This document shows positions 5,683 through 7,789 of a DNA stretch of 7,789 nt, piece after piece. The DNA is taken from NCBI GenBank assembly GCA_028871595.1, contig JAGWMT010000143.1:1-7789 (forward strand). Reading direction: 5' to 3'. The notes under the pieces were generated by a model. It was not told where the DNA came from and ran no database searches. It saw only the letters and a list, made by a program, of their open reading frames with translations. The position numbers and the translations under genes were made by a program. How positions within the stretch are numbered: the stretch's first letter is position 1; every line of letters starts with the position of its first letter. This DNA comes from Elusimicrobiota bacterium (GTDB taxonomy: Bacteria; Elusimicrobiota; Elusimicrobia; UBA1565; UBA9628).

Positions 5683-5705
5683 GGGAGAGATATTAATATT
5701 ACAAT
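5677..5705 (+). promoter_or_regulatory. candidate promoter for the GT-C gene, leaderless
   Basis: TACAAT (5700-5705) is a good -10 element, 6 nt before the ATG at 5712. The hexamer 17 bp upstream is TTTCAA (5677-5682), a weak -35 (3 of 6) that is the same DNA as the minus-strand TTGAAA. The spacer holds a 10-bp AT palindrome, ATATTAATAT (5690-5699). No Shine-Dalgarno fits between the -10 and the ATG, so a leaderless message is predicted. Confidence 0.5.
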
Positions 5706-5711
5706 CCCGTC

Positions 5712-7217
5712 ATGACCCGAACGAAGCGCTTCTGGCTGGAGTGGCTGGGCGCCTTCGCCCTGTGCGCCGCGATCTGCGCGGCGTTCCAGTACCAAACCCC
5801 CTTTCTCGGAGAGGAGGACTCGTACTATCACATCCGGTTCGCCTGGCTCCTCCGCCACCACGGCTTCTTCCGGGCGGGCTTCCACTGGGCGCGGTTCAGC
5901 CTCTGGCGCGACGGCTTCAGCGACGGCAGCATCGTGTTCCACCTGATCCTGATGCCTTTCACCTTCGGCGACCTGATGGCGGGCGGCAAGGCGGCGACCC
6001 TCCTGCTGTCGGCCTTCACGTTCTCCAGTTTTTTCGCGGTGCTGACCCTGAACAACGTCCGCGGCCGCCTGTATTGGTTCTGGGTGTTCCTTCTGGGCGG
6101 CGGCTTCTACTGGTGGCGGATGATGGTCCTGCGTCCGCAGATCCTGTCCGCCGCCCTGCTCCTCTGGAGCGTCCACTTCCTTCTCAAGGGAAATAAGAAG
6201 GCCTTCGGAGCGCTCAGCTTCCTCTACCCGCTGTCGTACGTCGCGGCGTTCCTCCCGCAGGTCTTCTCCGTCGTGCGCTGGGCGTACCTGAAGGTCGTCG
6301 AACGGCGCGACGAGCGCCTCCTCGTCCTGACCGGTCTGGGCGCGTACGCCCTGGCCACCTTGCTTCATCCCTACTTTCCCAAGAACCTGCGCTTCTTCTA
6401 CGTGCAGAACTTCTACGTGATGTACCTGGCGATGACGCGGAAGGTGAACCTCTACCTGGCGGGCGAGTTCCTGCCCCTGGACACGCGCCAATTGGTCGGC
6501 GCCCACGCCGTCCTCATCGCGAACCTGGTGGCGGTCTTCTTCGTCCAGCTCCATCGCCGCAAGCCCCTGTCCGAGCGCACGCGCCTGATGTTCCCCATCG
6601 CGCTCATCGTGGTGCTCCTCACCTGCGGCTCGAAGCGCTTCGTCGAGTACTCGGTGCCGATGACGACCTTGTTCTGCGCGTTCCTCAGCGAGGACGTGTT
6701 CGCCGGCTACGACGAGGCGGCATTCACCCGCGACTACGGCCGGCCCGGGCTGGCCCTGGCCTGCGCGTGGCTGATGGCGCTGGGCGCGGCCACCGGCGCC
6801 GAGGCCTTCGCCGTCGGCAACGATTTCAAGAACGTCCGCCCGCCCCGGTTTCGCGAGCTGGCCGCGACGTTGGCGGAGAAGGCCCCCCCCGGGGAGCTGA
6901 TCTACACCTGCGACTGGGACGAACCGCCCGAGCTGTTGTTCTACAACCCTCAGCACGACTACCCGGTCCTGATGGACCCGACCTTCATGTACTACTGGAA
7001 CCCCGGGATCTGGCAGACCTGGTTCGACACGGCCAACGCGCGCCTGCCGGCCGACGAGGTGGTGGACGCGCTGACGAACACCTTCCACGCGCGCTTCGGG
7101 CTCTGCAGCTCCAAGTTCGCCGCCCTGCGCCGCCTGATCGGGGCCGACAAGCGCTTCACCATCCTGGCCGAGAACCAGAACGGATACGTCTTCCAGCTTC
7201 GAAACGACGGGCATTAA
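5712..7217 (+). CDS. GT-C-fold membrane glycosyltransferase candidate (STT3/AglB-like N-terminus)
   Basis: The 501-residue product is a polytopic membrane protein with roughly ten transmembrane segments up to about residue 365 and a soluble C-terminal domain of about 130 residues. After TM1 the first extracytoplasmic loop carries GEEDSYYHIRFAWLL (33-47). The acidic pair Glu34/Asp36 and the D-x-Y-Y-H-x-R pattern resemble the first acidic motif of STT3/AglB and other GT-C enzymes that use polyprenyl-phosphate-linked sugars. I find no WWDYG, so it is not a standard oligosaccharyltransferase. The C-terminal part (from about 370) contains CDWDEPPELLFYNP (400-413) and FMYYWNPGIWQTWF, an aromatic pattern seen in extracytoplasmic domains of such enzymes. 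The promoter suggests a leaderless mRNA. Donor and acceptor are unknown; a transfer reaction outside the cytoplasmic membrane is inferred from the fold. Confidence 0.75.
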   Translation: MTRTKRFWLEWLGAFALCAAICAAFQYQTPFLGEEDSYYHIRFAWLLRHHGFFRAGFHWARFSLWRDGFSDGSIVFHLILMPFTFGDLMAGGKAATLLLSAFTFSSFFAVLTLNNVRGRLYWFWVFLLGGGFYWWRMMVLRPQILSAALLLWSVHFLLKGNKKAFGALSFLYPLSYVAAFLPQVFSVVRWAYLKVVERRDERLLVLTGLGAYALATLLHPYFPKNLRFFYVQNFYVMYLAMTRKVNLYLAGEFLPLDTRQLVGAHAVLIANLVAVFFVQLHRRKPLSERTRLMFPIALIVVLLTCGSKRFVEYSVPMTTLFCAFLSEDVFAGYDEAAFTRDYGRPGLALACAWLMALGAATGAEAFAVGNDFKNVRPPRFRELAATLAEKAPPGELIYTCDWDEPPELLFYNPQHDYPVLMDPTFMYYWNPGIWQTWFDTANARLPADEVVDALTNTFHARFGLCSSKFAALRRLIGADKRFTILAENQNGYVFQLRNDGH

Positions 7218-7225
7218 GTTACAAT
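7198..7225 (+). promoter_or_regulatory. possible promoter for the Ig-like/coiled-coil pair
   Basis: TACAAT (7220-7225) lies just after the GT-C stop codon and shares the 9-mer TTACAATCC with the GT-C promoter. The -35 side is poor (TTCGAA, 7198-7203, 16-bp spacer). Transcription would start near 7232, about 24 nt before the ATG at 7256. The pair could equally be read through from the GT-C gene, as no terminator is visible between them. Confidence 0.4.
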
Positions 7226-7255
7226 CCTGGCAGGCGACGGACACCGAGAGACCCC

Positions 7256-7537
7256 ATGCAGGCACAAATAGAAATCGACTACCCCGCGGCGGGAGAGACC
7301 ATCTTCCTTCCGAACTACACGTTCCGCGTCTCCGCGACCGCACCGCTGATCGAAGCCGAAATCTCGGTGGACCGCGGGCCGTGGGAGCGCTGCCGCCACG
7401 CCTGCGGTTTGTGGTGGTTCGACTGGAAAGGATACGGACCCGGCACGCACACCGTCGCCGCGCGCGGCACCACGCGCGACGGACAGACCGTCAATTCGAC
7501 GTTCCGCCGCTTCGAAGCGGCGGCCAGGAGACCCTGA
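7256..7537 (+). CDS. small single Ig-like beta-sandwich domain protein (unknown function)
   Basis: The product is 93 residues and starts MQAQIEIDYPAAGETI with no signal peptide or membrane segment, so it is probably cytosolic. The sequence reads as one compact beta-sandwich: IEIDYPAAGETIFLPNYTFRVSA, then IEAEISVDRGPWERC, then GLWWFDWKGYGPGTHTVAARG and QTVNSTFRRFEA. The P-G-E and GPGTHTVAARA-like strand-turn-strand pattern is typical of bacterial Ig-like and cohesin-adjacent domains. The cluster of Trp and the two Cys (WERCRHACGLWWFDW) near the centre stand out as a possible binding surface. Only a weak GAGAG lies before the ATG. The stop overlaps the next start as TGATG, with a good ribosome site for the next gene inside this one. 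I do not know a function; a specific partner in the downstream product is the natural guess. Confidence 0.7.
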   Translation: MQAQIEIDYPAAGETIFLPNYTFRVSATAPLIEAEISVDRGPWERCRHACGLWWFDWKGYGPGTHTVAARGTTRDGQTVNSTFRRFEAAARRP

Positions 7538-7779
7538 TGAGCGACGAAGCGTTGATCGCCGAGCTGGCGAAGCTGAAGGCCGAGAACGAAGCGCTCAAGA
7601 AGTCCAGCGCCCGGGGGATTTCCCTCAAGGTCAGCCAGAAGGGCGCCGTGTCCCTCTACGGCATGGGCCGGTTTCCGGTCACGCTCTACAAGGAGCAGTG
7701 GCTGAAGATCCTGGAGATGGCCGACGCGATCCGCGCCTTCATCGCCGACAATTCCGCCGCGCTCAAAGAGAAAGAGTAA
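7537..7779 (+). CDS. small coiled-coil protein of a conserved unknown family
   Basis: The ATG at 7537 follows AGGAG (7526-7530) with 6-nt spacing, and the gene overlaps the preceding stop by one base (TGATG). The 80-residue product begins with a coiled coil (about 4-22, ALIAELAKLKAENEALKK). A compact region follows: GISLKVSQKGAVSLYGMGRF, then PVTLYKEQWLKILEMADAI and a C-terminal helix with a Lys/Glu tail. From memory, the K-V-S-x-K-G-A-V-S and G-R-F-P-V-T-L-Y-K-x-Q-W pattern recurs in small proteins from many bacterial phyla with no assigned function. It lacks a signal peptide and membrane segment, so it should act in the cytoplasm, probably as an oligomer through the coiled coil. Co-translation with the Ig-like protein suggests a complex, which is inference. 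The last 10 bases of the window contain nothing callable. Confidence 0.8.
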   Translation: MSDEALIAELAKLKAENEALKKSSARGISLKVSQKGAVSLYGMGRFPVTLYKEQWLKILEMADAIRAFIADNSAALKEKE

Positions 7780-7789
7780 GCCGGCGTGA

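Noticed and set aside
5679..7343. 554-residue minus-strand open frame over the GT-C gene
   Set aside because: It is Glu/Gln/Val-rich antisense of a membrane-protein gene with clear hydrophobic segments and motifs on the plus strand, and it spans two plus-strand genes.

Overview
This is a GC-rich bacterial chromosome segment (roughly two thirds G+C by eye) with tightly packed genes, stop/start overlaps of 1-4 bases and sigma70-like promoters with 17-bp spacers. The gene set fits a Gram-negative, deep-branching or uncultured lineage. Elusimicrobiota is my tentative impression from the style of the small C-terminal-region proteins, but nothing here fixes the phylum. I see no rRNA, tRNA, transposase, CRISPR array or phage gene.

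Layout. Positions 1-200 are gene-free and visibly less GC-rich. Two small membrane-protein genes (201-613, minus strand) overlap by ATGA and are served by a promoter that should give a leaderless mRNA. A 155-bp divergent intergenic region holds a perfect 28-bp palindrome, a near-consensus promoter and a 9-bp-arm inverted repeat. These lead into a three-gene plus-strand operon (769-3976): a YtrA-type GntR repressor, an ABC ATPase, and an ABC-2-type permease fused to a large C-terminal beta-propeller-like domain predicted to be extracytoplasmic. A separate promoter drives a bacterial archaeo-eukaryotic-type release factor homologue (baeRF/Pelota-like, 4044-5138). Its 3' end overlaps a convergent gene for a two-TM, PH-like-domain membrane protein (5101-5628, minus). 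That gene is divergent from a GT-C-fold membrane glycosyltransferase candidate (5712-7217), and the two promoters appear to share one -35 hexamer. The window closes with a coupled pair of small cytosolic proteins (7256-7779): a single Ig-like domain protein and a coiled-coil protein of a conserved unknown family.

How the parts may work together. The GntR-ABC operon looks like an autoregulated export or envelope-stress transporter in which the repressor binds the inverted repeat over its own transcription start. The release-factor homologue points to ribosome rescue or hibernation. The GT-C protein points to lipid-linked sugar transfer at the membrane. The last two genes are co-translated and may form a complex of unknown role. 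The strongest candidates for something undescribed are the permease-propeller fusion, the GGQ-less release factor homologue, the Ig-like/coiled-coil pair, and the palindrome and 8-bp-periodic CTAG architecture in the 614-768 regulatory region.
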